Source: an uncultured Akkermansia sp.
GTDB taxonomy: Bacteria; Verrucomicrobiota; Verrucomicrobiia; Verrucomicrobiales; Akkermansiaceae
Reading direction: 5' to 3'
Assembly (NCBI GenBank): GCA_949296365.1
Contig: CASFPZ010000010.1
Location: 1 to 64,000, forward strand
Length of the DNA: 64,000 bases
Below, in pieces: positions 29,060 through 36,333 of this stretch (position 1 is the stretch's first letter; each line of letters opens with the position of its first letter). The translations under genes and the position numbers were made by a program. The notes beneath the pieces were generated by a model. The model saw nothing but the letters and a program-made list of their open reading frames with translations, was not told the DNA's origin and ran no database searches.

Positions 29060-30151
29060 ATGACATCTAAAGAAAGATTACTAGAAGCAATTAATTTCCG
29101 AGAAACGGATCGTCCTCCGGTTTATTGCAGCGTCGTTCCCCAGTTAGCCGAAAAGTTGGGGAAATACCTGGGTATGCCTGCTGGCCCTGCATTGGATTCT
29201 CCGATGAGCGGACTTCGCATCTCATGGATGGACATGATGTTGAAATTGGGAAGCGACTGCGTTTGTATCGCGTCGTGTGCTCCTGATAATGCACCTACCG
29301 TTCACCATGAAGATGGCCTGATTGTGAACGAATGGGGCATCGGCATGCGCAATCATGGTCTGTACGACGATTTCGAAGTTCATCCTCTGGCCGATGTAGA
29401 AAGTGTCAAGGATGTAGAAGATTATCCTTTCCCAGATCCTGAGGCTCCTGGGCGTTTCCGTCTTGCCGAAGAGGCTATGGCAAAATATGGAAAAGATTAC
29501 GGGATTATTGGCGATTTGGAATGTTCGATTTTCGAGACTTCTTGGTACTTGGTCGGGCTGGAAAAACTGTTCATGGGCATGGCGATGGGAGAAGAGTGGG
29601 TTGACGCCTTGTTTGACAAGGTAGCCGCTTTCCACACTGCTGTTGGCAAAAAATTGGCTGCAATGGGGGCTGATATCATCTGGTGCGGCGATGACTTGGG
29701 GTCTCAAAATGGCCCCATGATTAGTGTCGACATGTTTGATCGCTATTTCTTCCCTCGTATTCAGAAGATGTTCGCTGCTTTCAAAGAGGTCAACCCGAAA
29801 GTTAAGGTCGCTTGGCATAGCTGCGGCTCCATCCTTCCGTTCATCCCGCGTTTTATTGAAGCTGGTCTCGATATCTTGAACCCGCTCCAACCTCTGGCAA
29901 CTGGCATGGACCCTGTCTGGTTAAAGGAAACCTATGGCGATAAACTTGTCTTCTTTGGGGGCATCTGTGTGCAAAAACTCTTACCTCAGGGAACCCCTCA
30001 AGAAATTGAAGCCGAAGTTCATCGCCGTATCGATATCCTCTCTCAAGGAGGGGGCTACATTGTGGCGCCTGCTCACAATATTCAGTCCGATACGTCAGTT
30101 GAAAATGTCCAGGCTTTCTTCGACGCTGTTAAATCCTGGAAAAGAAAATAA
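29060..30151 (+). CDS. UroD-like corrinoid methyltransferase, HxC...H type
   Basis: This 363-residue cytoplasmic protein has the uroporphyrinogen decarboxylase fold in the branch that transfers methyl groups to or from corrinoid proteins (MtaA/MtbA/CmuA relatives), not the heme branch: the classic UroD N-terminal motif for porphyrin binding is absent. Zinc-site candidates are His253 and Cys255 in WHSCGS and His339 in PAHNIQSDTS, so the third ligand is His where MtaA-type enzymes have Cys. It lies directly upstream of a corrinoid protein gene. It may be the substrate-side methyltransferase, an inference from the altered motif and gene order. No Shine-Dalgarno motif precedes the ATG. Confidence 0.85.
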   Translation: MTSKERLLEAINFRETDRPPVYCSVVPQLAEKLGKYLGMPAGPALDSPMSGLRISWMDMMLKLGSDCVCIASCAPDNAPTVHHEDGLIVNEWGIGMRNHGLYDDFEVHPLADVESVKDVEDYPFPDPEAPGRFRLAEEAMAKYGKDYGIIGDLECSIFETSWYLVGLEKLFMGMAMGEEWVDALFDKVAAFHTAVGKKLAAMGADIIWCGDDLGSQNGPMISVDMFDRYFFPRIQKMFAAFKEVNPKVKVAWHSCGSILPFIPRFIEAGLDILNPLQPLATGMDPVWLKETYGDKLVFFGGICVQKLLPQGTPQEIEAEVHRRIDILSQGGGYIVAPAHNIQSDTSVENVQAFFDAVKSWKRK

Positions 30152-30195
30152 TAACTGATCTCGTTCATTATTCACTCTAAACACTTAGATCAATT

Positions 30196-30837
30196 ATGGC
30201 AGATACAGATGCTTTATACGAATCTATCTTGAAGGGTCGCCCTAAACCCGCTCAGGAAGCTACTCAAAACCTTGTCAATGCTGGCATGGCTCCCGATGTG
30301 ATTATTCACGATCACATGATACGCGCGATGGAAGAAATTGGCCGTCGTTTCGAACAAGCTCAGGCTTTCGTCCCTGAATTGTTGATGGCTGCCGCTGCGA
30401 TGAAAAAATGCCTGGAAATCCTCAAGCCTTTGATGAAGAAAGACAATTCGGCTCAGATGGGCTGTATCGTGGTTGGCACTGTCCGTGGCGATATGCATGA
30501 TATTGGTAAAAACCTCGTCGCCTCCATGCTTGAAGGTTGCGGGTTTGAAATTGTCAATCTCGGAACGGATGTCTCGGCTGAAAAATTTGCCGCTGCCGTC
30601 AAAGAACACAAGGCTGATATTGTCGGGCTTTCTGCTTTGTTGACTACGACGATGCCTTATATGAAAGAAATCATTGAGACATTGAAAACCGAAGGCCTTC
30701 GCGATCAGGTCAAAGTTATGATCGGCGGAGCCCCGGTGACCGAAGAATTCGCTCAGTCAATTGGAGCTGATGGTTATAGCGCCAATGCTAATGCTGCTGT
30801 TACTCTTGCACGTTCCTTAGTCCGAAAATCCGCTTAA
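30196..30837 (+). CDS. Methyltransferase-associated corrinoid protein
   Basis: This 213-residue protein matches the MtaC/MtbC/MttC family: an N-terminal helical cap (about 1-85, with HDHMIRAMEEIGRRFEQ and PELLMAAAAM) and a B12-binding Rossmann domain. The lower axial ligand of cobalamin is His101 in GDMHDIGKN. The further cobalamin motifs SALLTTTM and GGAPV follow. It accepts a methyl group on cob(I)alamin from a substrate methyltransferase and passes it to a second one. It is encoded 44 bases after the HxC...H UroD-like gene and upstream of an MtaA-like gene, completing a three-component set. Confidence 0.94.
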   Translation: MADTDALYESILKGRPKPAQEATQNLVNAGMAPDVIIHDHMIRAMEEIGRRFEQAQAFVPELLMAAAAMKKCLEILKPLMKKDNSAQMGCIVVGTVRGDMHDIGKNLVASMLEGCGFEIVNLGTDVSAEKFAAAVKEHKADIVGLSALLTTTMPYMKEIIETLKTEGLRDQVKVMIGGAPVTEEFAQSIGADGYSANANAAVTLARSLVRKSA

Positions 30838-30853
30838 TGTGGTATTGTGATAG

Positions 30854-30890
30854 TCCCTCCCCTCGGAGATTTTTTCCCGAGGGCGGGGGC
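30854..30890 (+). promoter_or_regulatory. GC-rich hairpin inside the methyltransferase operon
   Basis: CCTCCCCTCGG pairs with CCGAGGGCGGGGG across an A/T-rich loop. It lies between the corrinoid protein gene and the MtaA-like gene and is followed by a pyrimidine-rich but not T-only stretch. It may attenuate transcription or protect the upstream mRNA. A reading frame starting at 30847 runs through it and is not believed to be translated. Confidence 0.6.
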
Positions 30891-30912
30891 TCTTCTTACT
30901 CTTGTTCTAATT

Positions 30913-31926
30913 ATGAAAAGAAATATGAGACAATGGGTACAGGACATTATTGATTCGCCTCAATGTATGGCTATGCCTGTACTTTCCTTCCCGGCTGTTT
31001 CCTTGATGGGCATTACTGTTAAAGAATTGATTAACAGTAGCGATCTCCAGGCTCAGGCCATGAAAACTGTTGCAGATCAGACTCCTTCTGTTGCTTCTGT
31101 GAGTTTGATGGATTTGTCGGTAGAAGCTGAGTGTTTCGGCGGTACTCTCCATGCCTCTGATGACGAAGTCCCGACGATTATCGGCCACATCATCGAAACG
31201 ATGGACGATGTCGAAAAACTCCAAATCCCCCAGGTTGGAGAAACTGGCCGCTCTGGCCTTTGTGTTCAGGCTATTGGCAAAGCCCTCGAACTTATCCAGG
31301 ATCGTCCTGTCCTGGCCGGCATGATTGGCCCTTTTTCGCTCTCTGGCCGTCTGATGGATATGACGGGTATTATGATGGCGTGCTATGATTCTCCCGAAAT
31401 GGTTCATGCACTTCTTGATAAAGCCACTGCTTTCTTGATCGAATATGCTAAGGCATTCAAAGCCATTGGGGCGAACGGCATTGTTATGGCTGAACCTATG
31501 GCGGGCTTGCTCTCTCCTGATTTCGGAGATGAATTTTCATCTCGCTACGTCAAGCAAATTGTAGATGCTGTCCAGGACGATTCCTTTGTCGTCATTTATC
31601 ATAATTGTGGTGGCAGTGCTGCCTTAATGGTTGATTCTATTGTTGAGACTGGCGCCGCTGGCTTCCATTTTGGCAACGCTATCAATATGGCAGAAGTCAT
31701 GCCTCAACTTCCTGCTAATGTCTTGGGAATGGGCAATGTCGACCCTGCTGTCCAGTTCTGTGAAGGTACTCCAGACTCCGTCCGCAAAACGACTCTCGAC
31801 CTCATGGAAGTATGTGCCAAGTGGCCGAACTTCGTTGTATCCTCTGGTTGCGATATCCCGCCTGCTACCCCCTGGGCCAATATCCATGCCTTCTTTGAGG
31901 CTGTCCGCGATTTTAACGCTCGTTAA
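30913..31926 (+). CDS. MtaA-like methylcobamide methyltransferase (UroD family)
   Basis: The start was placed at ATG 30913 (MKRNMRQWVQ), after the intergenic hairpin, giving 337 residues; ATG 30925 is an alternative. This UroD-fold protein keeps the full zinc motif of MtaA/MtbA: His230 and Cys232 in YHNCGG and Cys313 in SSGCDIPP. Enzymes with this motif activate a thiol or other acceptor and take the methyl group from methylcobalamin on the corrinoid partner. In a bacterium the acceptor is not coenzyme M and is more likely tetrahydrofolate or a thiol, which is inference. It shares only low similarity with the UroD-like protein at 29060. Confidence 0.88.
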   Translation: MKRNMRQWVQDIIDSPQCMAMPVLSFPAVSLMGITVKELINSSDLQAQAMKTVADQTPSVASVSLMDLSVEAECFGGTLHASDDEVPTIIGHIIETMDDVEKLQIPQVGETGRSGLCVQAIGKALELIQDRPVLAGMIGPFSLSGRLMDMTGIMMACYDSPEMVHALLDKATAFLIEYAKAFKAIGANGIVMAEPMAGLLSPDFGDEFSSRYVKQIVDAVQDDSFVVIYHNCGGSAALMVDSIVETGAAGFHFGNAINMAEVMPQLPANVLGMGNVDPAVQFCEGTPDSVRKTTLDLMEVCAKWPNFVVSSGCDIPPATPWANIHAFFEAVRDFNAR

Positions 31927-31952
31927 ACTATTCTTTATTTTTGTATCTCTAG

Positions 31953-31981
31953 CGGGAAGATTAACCTCTTCCCGTTTTTTG
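31953..31981 (+). terminator. Terminator of the GH2/methyltransferase operon
   Basis: CGGGAAGA (31953-31960) pairs with TCTTCCCG (31967-31974) across a six-base loop and is followed by six T residues. It ends the transcription unit that begins with the GH2 gene. Confidence 0.93.
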
Positions 31982-32092
31982 TTTAGCAAAATTTTGTAAA
32001 TCTCGCTAAGATATTAAGAAGCATTGATTTACATGAAGTTGATGAATGCGCATTCGTCTTACAGGCTCTGCCTTCTGTCGGAAGCTTGACGT

Positions 32093-32929
32093 CTAATACC
32101 AATCGTGTTTTTCATTCTTGTTTAATGTCGCGATAGATTCCATCTCCTCATCTGTCAATGAAAAGTTGAATAACGAGATATTCTCCCGAATATGTTCAGG
32201 ATTGCTGGACCCGGGAATGACGGTTATACCCCTTTGAAGATCCCAACGTAAAATGATCTGTGCTACCGATTTCTGATGAGCTGTAGCAATTCTTCGCAAT
32301 ATTGCATTGTTCAATAGGGCTCCTGTATATCCTCTTCCCCCAAGGGGATACCAACTTTGTACAATGAGCCCTTGCTGTTGAATGTGCTCGACAACGAGAT
32401 CGTCTTGGTAGAATGGATGAATTTCATTCTGAACTAGGGCTGGTCTTACTGATACTTTCCCCAGAAAATCACCGAGTTCTTGAATGTAATAACAGGAAAT
32501 GCCGGCTGATCGTACTTTCCCAGCTTGGATAGCCCTTTCGATTGCGCAATATGCTTCTACATCGTTTGTGGCTGGGTGGTGTAGAAGAAGCATATCAATG
32601 TAACCTAACCCTAATCTGGTCAACGCTTCATCGATCGCTTTGTCGGCGTTGCCGTACTGGTCCGGATAGAGCTTGGTCTGAACAAAAATTTCTTCTCGCG
32701 GAATACCTGCTTGACGAACTCCTTGGCCGACCTCAACTTCATTTCTGTAAAAGGAGGCTGTATCAATGAGTCGATATCCGTGTTGTATGGCGATAGCTAC
32801 TGCATTGATGCATGTATCCCCATGCAGCGAGTAAGTCCCAATTCCTACTACAGGAAGTTCCATCCCATTGTTTAACCGAATCGTAGGCGAAACGTCATTT
32901 CCTCTACTTGTTTGTCTGATACCGCTCAT
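32093..32929 (-). CDS. Aldo/keto reductase
   Basis: This 278-residue NADPH-dependent oxidoreductase has the AKR (beta/alpha)8 fold and reduces aldehydes or ketones such as sugar aldehydes and 2,5-diketogluconate. The catalytic tetrad is visible: Asp56 and Tyr61 in DTASFYRNE, Lys86 in VQTKLYP and His117 in LLLHHP. The cofactor region ends with VIPGSSNPEHIRENI. It is a single gene, convergent with the methyltransferase operon and divergent from the GH36-like operon. A role in sugar metabolism is suggested only by the neighbourhood. Confidence 0.92.
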   Translation of the reverse strand: MSGIRQTSRGNDVSPTIRLNNGMELPVVGIGTYSLHGDTCINAVAIAIQHGYRLIDTASFYRNEVEVGQGVRQAGIPREEIFVQTKLYPDQYGNADKAIDEALTRLGLGYIDMLLLHHPATNDVEAYCAIERAIQAGKVRSAGISCYYIQELGDFLGKVSVRPALVQNEIHPFYQDDLVVEHIQQQGLIVQSWYPLGGRGYTGALLNNAILRRIATAHQKSVAQIILRWDLQRGITVIPGSSNPEHIRENISLFNFSLTDEEMESIATLNKNEKHDWY

Positions 32930-33221
32930 GCTTCTTGTCCGTTCTATTCAAGCCGATTATACGTTTGATTGGAACCTGGTAAAATCCTTTGTGTGCAAGT
33001 TTTACCTCGCGATATTCCTACGGGGTATGCCTCAAAATCAGGGAAAAGTGACAATTCTGTCCCCTCCTTCTTGTCGGAAATTTTCATTAAGAGAGTATTT
33101 CCCCATGTAATAGAAGCAGAAAAATTCGGATTAGTGCCGATAGCGGACCTCGCGATGTGCATAATTCAACAAAGTTGTATTATGAACGCAAAGGAAACAA
33201 AGACGTGTTATGTTAGAGAGC
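32930..33221. promoter_or_regulatory. Divergent intergenic region
   Basis: About 290 bases lie between the aldo/keto reductase (-) and the GH36-like operon (+). They should carry both promoters. Short overlapping frames here (32868-33110, 32969-33286) look like chance. No operator or structured RNA was recognised. Confidence 0.4.
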
Positions 33222-35705
33222 ATGGAATCGAAATTGTTGGGTTTGTTGTTGGTGGTATTTTCTGGTTGGGCATCCGCCCAAACTAGTATTCGACAAGACT
33301 CAGAATGGGTGACCCTGGCCAATCAGCAAAACACGCTTGCCTTTAATCTTAACAATGGTTTGTATTATATTTTGGACGCCCAGGGGAGAAAAACAATCGA
33401 TTATGCATATTTTCAGTCTGGCGCTTTGCATTCCAAAGATAAGGAAGCTGTGCGCACGTTTTCTGTTGTCGACGTGCAGGATGAATTAGGGAAAGGCAAG
33501 CGTCTGACCATTAAGGCGGCGTACAAGGATGATGTCGATGTAATATGGCAAGCGACTATGTACGACCAATCTCCTTACATTGTGTTTAATATGGGGGTTG
33601 AAAATGATACGCCACAGGATTACCGGTTGTCTGTATTTCATCCTCTTACCAGTCGCACCTCATATGCCGGAGAGGACAACTCAGTGAAATTCCAAGTTTT
33701 GGATGGCCATGGCGGTGGCGCTCAGACGTATGTGAAGTCTGGTGTGTCGTCTGCTGGTTCGTTCAACAATTTATTGTTTCGCTTTGGCGAAGGTAAAGCA
33801 AGTCGAATTTTTGTTGCCGGTGGCCTTACTTATAGGGATTTCGAAAAATTTGTGGCTGTGAGCCGCCAAGACAAGCGCATGAGTGTCGATATTTATGCTG
33901 AAGATCCTGTGGGCAAAGGAATTAAACCGGGGATGCGGTATTTGCCGGACGAGCGATTTTACGTCTGCTTGAATAATTCCAATCCTTTTGAGGCTCTTGA
34001 ATTGTATGGGAAGACCTTAAAGACGGCGCAGCAAATCAGACTGAATTATTACGATTTCCCGACGGAATGTTTATGGTATGCCAGTTTCTACAACAGGGAT
34101 AAAGGCAGACTGCGTTTCAATGATACGAAGGGCGCCGTGGAAGAAATGGATCGCGCGATCCAATCCGGAATTACTCGATACACGCGGGTGGCTATCCGTC
34201 TGGTGCCAGATGCATACGGTCCCAATAACCAACAGGGGTGGTGGGACGACAAACATTGGGGTATGTATGGAGACCCTATGTCAACAGAAGGACCGCATTA
34301 TGTTGCACCCTACTTGACGACGAAAAGTTGGGCTGGTGAGATTATCAAACGGGGTGGTATTCCGATTACTTATTTTCAGGGTATTCGACGGTCGGAAGAT
34401 TATGCCGAAGCACATCCGGACCACATGTTGTTCAACGTAACTCGCAAGGTGATGAACCAGCCCCGACGCTTGATGTTCAAAGTACAACCCGGGAAGGAAT
34501 ACGGCGATCAAGATCAATTTGAAGTGGCTGGAGGGTATTATACCCATTGGTGGACAGATAAAATGCTGTGGAGCTATGACATGACGGATCCGGGTTTTGT
34601 CCAACACATGGAGGAGGTGTATCGAAACCTGAGCGACGCTGGAATTGCCGGGATCATGTATGATTATCCGGACTTAACAGGTTGGGCATATGAAGGTGGA
34701 TTCGAAGACAAATCGGCTACGACAGCCTATGCGTACCGTGAAATCTTCCGTCTGGCGTATGAAGGGTTGGGCCCCCAGTGTTATCTCGATGAACGTAATT
34801 TGTTGCGAGGATCGGATATTACATTAGGTCTTGTGGCTTCGCAGCGAGTTTGGGCTGATACTGATGTGATTACGCCTGAGATGGTGACGCGTTGTGGGTT
34901 GCGCTGGTACAAAAACCGAGTGGTGGTGAACTACGATATGGATGCCAAAGATCCTGTTGGGGTTCAACCGTTGGCGAACAGGGATGGCTGTCGTTCAATG
35001 TTGACGATGTGTTATGTGACGAGCGGCAGATTCCTGATGGGGCGCGGATTTGCTCAATTGAGCCAAGAAGAATTACACGACTTCACTCGTACATTCCCTT
35101 ACCATATCTTGGCGCAGAGCGCTCGCCCGTTGGATGCATTTCACAGTCGCGACCTTTTTTGCCGGGTATACGATTTCCCGGTAAATGCCGATTGGCATCA
35201 AGTAACGTTTTACAATCCTGATGCCCAACAGGAGGATTCCTTGTCGGTTGCTTTATCGGGGGCATTGAATGATGGTGGCATGGCTATGGATTCTCAGGCT
35301 AGTTATCACGTCTATGATTTCTGGAATGATCGCTATGTTGGCTGTCTCAAAGGTTCTGCTATGCTCAGTCAAACATTGCGCCCTGGTGAAGCTAGGATGC
35401 TCTCCGTTCGTAAGAAACAGGAAGTCCCGCAGTACATTTCTACAAACCGCCATGTGATGCAGGGGTTGATTGATATGAAATCCTGTATTTGGAACGAGCA
35501 AACACAAACGTTGGAGGGATGTTCACAAGTTGTGGCGAAGGAACCCTATGCGATTGTCGTAGCAACGAACGGCAAGATGCCCATGGGCGTAGAAGCTCAA
35601 AGGGCTGATGCTAATTGGGAACCTGTTCCAGGTGCTGACGGATTGGTCAGGGTCATCTTGAAGTCCGACCAAAACCAGGACGTTTGCTGGAAACTTAAGT
35701 TTTGA
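33222..35705 (+). CDS. Putative GH36-like glycoside hydrolase, secreted
   Basis: The start was placed at the second ATG (MESKLLGLLLVV), whose signal peptide ends GWASA; a start four codons earlier is possible. The 827-residue protein has an N-terminal beta-sandwich, a central TIM-barrel (about 265-600) and a C-terminal beta domain, the GH-D clan layout of alpha-galactosidases. GIMYDYPD near residue 480 is a candidate for the strand-end Asp nucleophile, and RVWADTD further on could supply the acid/base. Sequence similarity to characterised GH36 enzymes is not strong by eye, so the family call is tentative. It starts a three-gene operon with the RbsD-like and GH116 genes. Confidence 0.65.
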   Translation: MESKLLGLLLVVFSGWASAQTSIRQDSEWVTLANQQNTLAFNLNNGLYYILDAQGRKTIDYAYFQSGALHSKDKEAVRTFSVVDVQDELGKGKRLTIKAAYKDDVDVIWQATMYDQSPYIVFNMGVENDTPQDYRLSVFHPLTSRTSYAGEDNSVKFQVLDGHGGGAQTYVKSGVSSAGSFNNLLFRFGEGKASRIFVAGGLTYRDFEKFVAVSRQDKRMSVDIYAEDPVGKGIKPGMRYLPDERFYVCLNNSNPFEALELYGKTLKTAQQIRLNYYDFPTECLWYASFYNRDKGRLRFNDTKGAVEEMDRAIQSGITRYTRVAIRLVPDAYGPNNQQGWWDDKHWGMYGDPMSTEGPHYVAPYLTTKSWAGEIIKRGGIPITYFQGIRRSEDYAEAHPDHMLFNVTRKVMNQPRRLMFKVQPGKEYGDQDQFEVAGGYYTHWWTDKMLWSYDMTDPGFVQHMEEVYRNLSDAGIAGIMYDYPDLTGWAYEGGFEDKSATTAYAYREIFRLAYEGLGPQCYLDERNLLRGSDITLGLVASQRVWADTDVITPEMVTRCGLRWYKNRVVVNYDMDAKDPVGVQPLANRDGCRSMLTMCYVTSGRFLMGRGFAQLSQEELHDFTRTFPYHILAQSARPLDAFHSRDLFCRVYDFPVNADWHQVTFYNPDAQQEDSLSVALSGALNDGGMAMDSQASYHVYDFWNDRYVGCLKGSAMLSQTLRPGEARMLSVRKKQEVPQYISTNRHVMQGLIDMKSCIWNEQTQTLEGCSQVVAKEPYAIVVATNGKMPMGVEAQRADANWEPVPGADGLVRVILKSDQNQDVCWKLKF

Positions 35706-35749
35706 GCCTTGAAAGATTGCAAAACTATTCCGCGTAATAAGTCCTAGTT

Positions 35750-36313
35750 ATGAAATATCGAATTGGAATGCCCTTGTTGGCCGGATTGATGGCTGTGAGC
35801 GCCTCTGGTGGCGCTGCAACCTCTGTGGAACCTGATGCTCTCCCCAACACTCCATTGAGACAATTGGAAGAACTTTTACCCTTGCTAGGACATCGTAATT
35901 GGATTGTCATTGCCGATTCGGCGTATCCATTGCAAAGTAATCCAGGAATTAAGACCATTGTAGTTGACTGCAAGCAAAACGAGGTACTGAAGGCTGTCCT
36001 TGATTTGATTGCAAAACAACCTCATGTCAAACCCATCGTTTATAAAGATGCAGAACTGAAATTTGTCGATGAAAAATATGCTCCTGGCATATCAAAATTC
36101 CGGGTAGAAATGGATTCTATCCTCAAGGAAAGTCGCGTACAAACCTTACCGCATGAGGAAATCATTGCGAAACTGGACAAAGCGGCAACATTGTTCACCG
36201 TAGTGATTGTGAAAACCCAGGGCCGCTTACCCTATACGTCGGTGTTTTTGGAATTGGATTGCGGATATTGGTCGGCTGAAGGCGAAAAGGCTTTGAGGAA
36301 TGCCATGAAATAA
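35750..36313 (+). CDS. RbsD/FucU-type mutarotase, apparently exported
   Basis: This 187-residue protein resembles RbsD/FucU, which interconvert anomers or ring forms of ribose and fucose. Family features are LLGHRNWIVIADSAYP with His48 and Asp56, and VVIVKTQGRLPYTSVF near the C-terminus, which corresponds to the conserved TGE-PYxN strand. Unlike cytoplasmic RbsD or FucU (about 140 residues) it begins with about 25 residues that look like a signal peptide (KYR, then a hydrophobic run, then GGAA). It lies 44 bases after the GH36-like gene and 20 bases before GH116, so it likely acts on their released sugars outside the cytoplasm. Export is a prediction. Confidence 0.7.
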   Translation: MKYRIGMPLLAGLMAVSASGGAATSVEPDALPNTPLRQLEELLPLLGHRNWIVIADSAYPLQSNPGIKTIVVDCKQNEVLKAVLDLIAKQPHVKPIVYKDAELKFVDEKYAPGISKFRVEMDSILKESRVQTLPHEEIIAKLDKAATLFTVVIVKTQGRLPYTSVFLELDCGYWSAEGEKALRNAMK

Positions 36314-36333
36314 TAGCTTGACTGAAACGAGAA

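Noticed and set aside
30847-30912. Longer N-terminus for the MtaA-like protein
   Set aside because: It would translate through a GC-rich hairpin; the ATG at 30913 fits the family length.
32868-33286. Short plus-strand frames between the aldo/keto reductase and GH36-like genes
   Set aside because: They overlap both real genes and each other and lack protein-like features.
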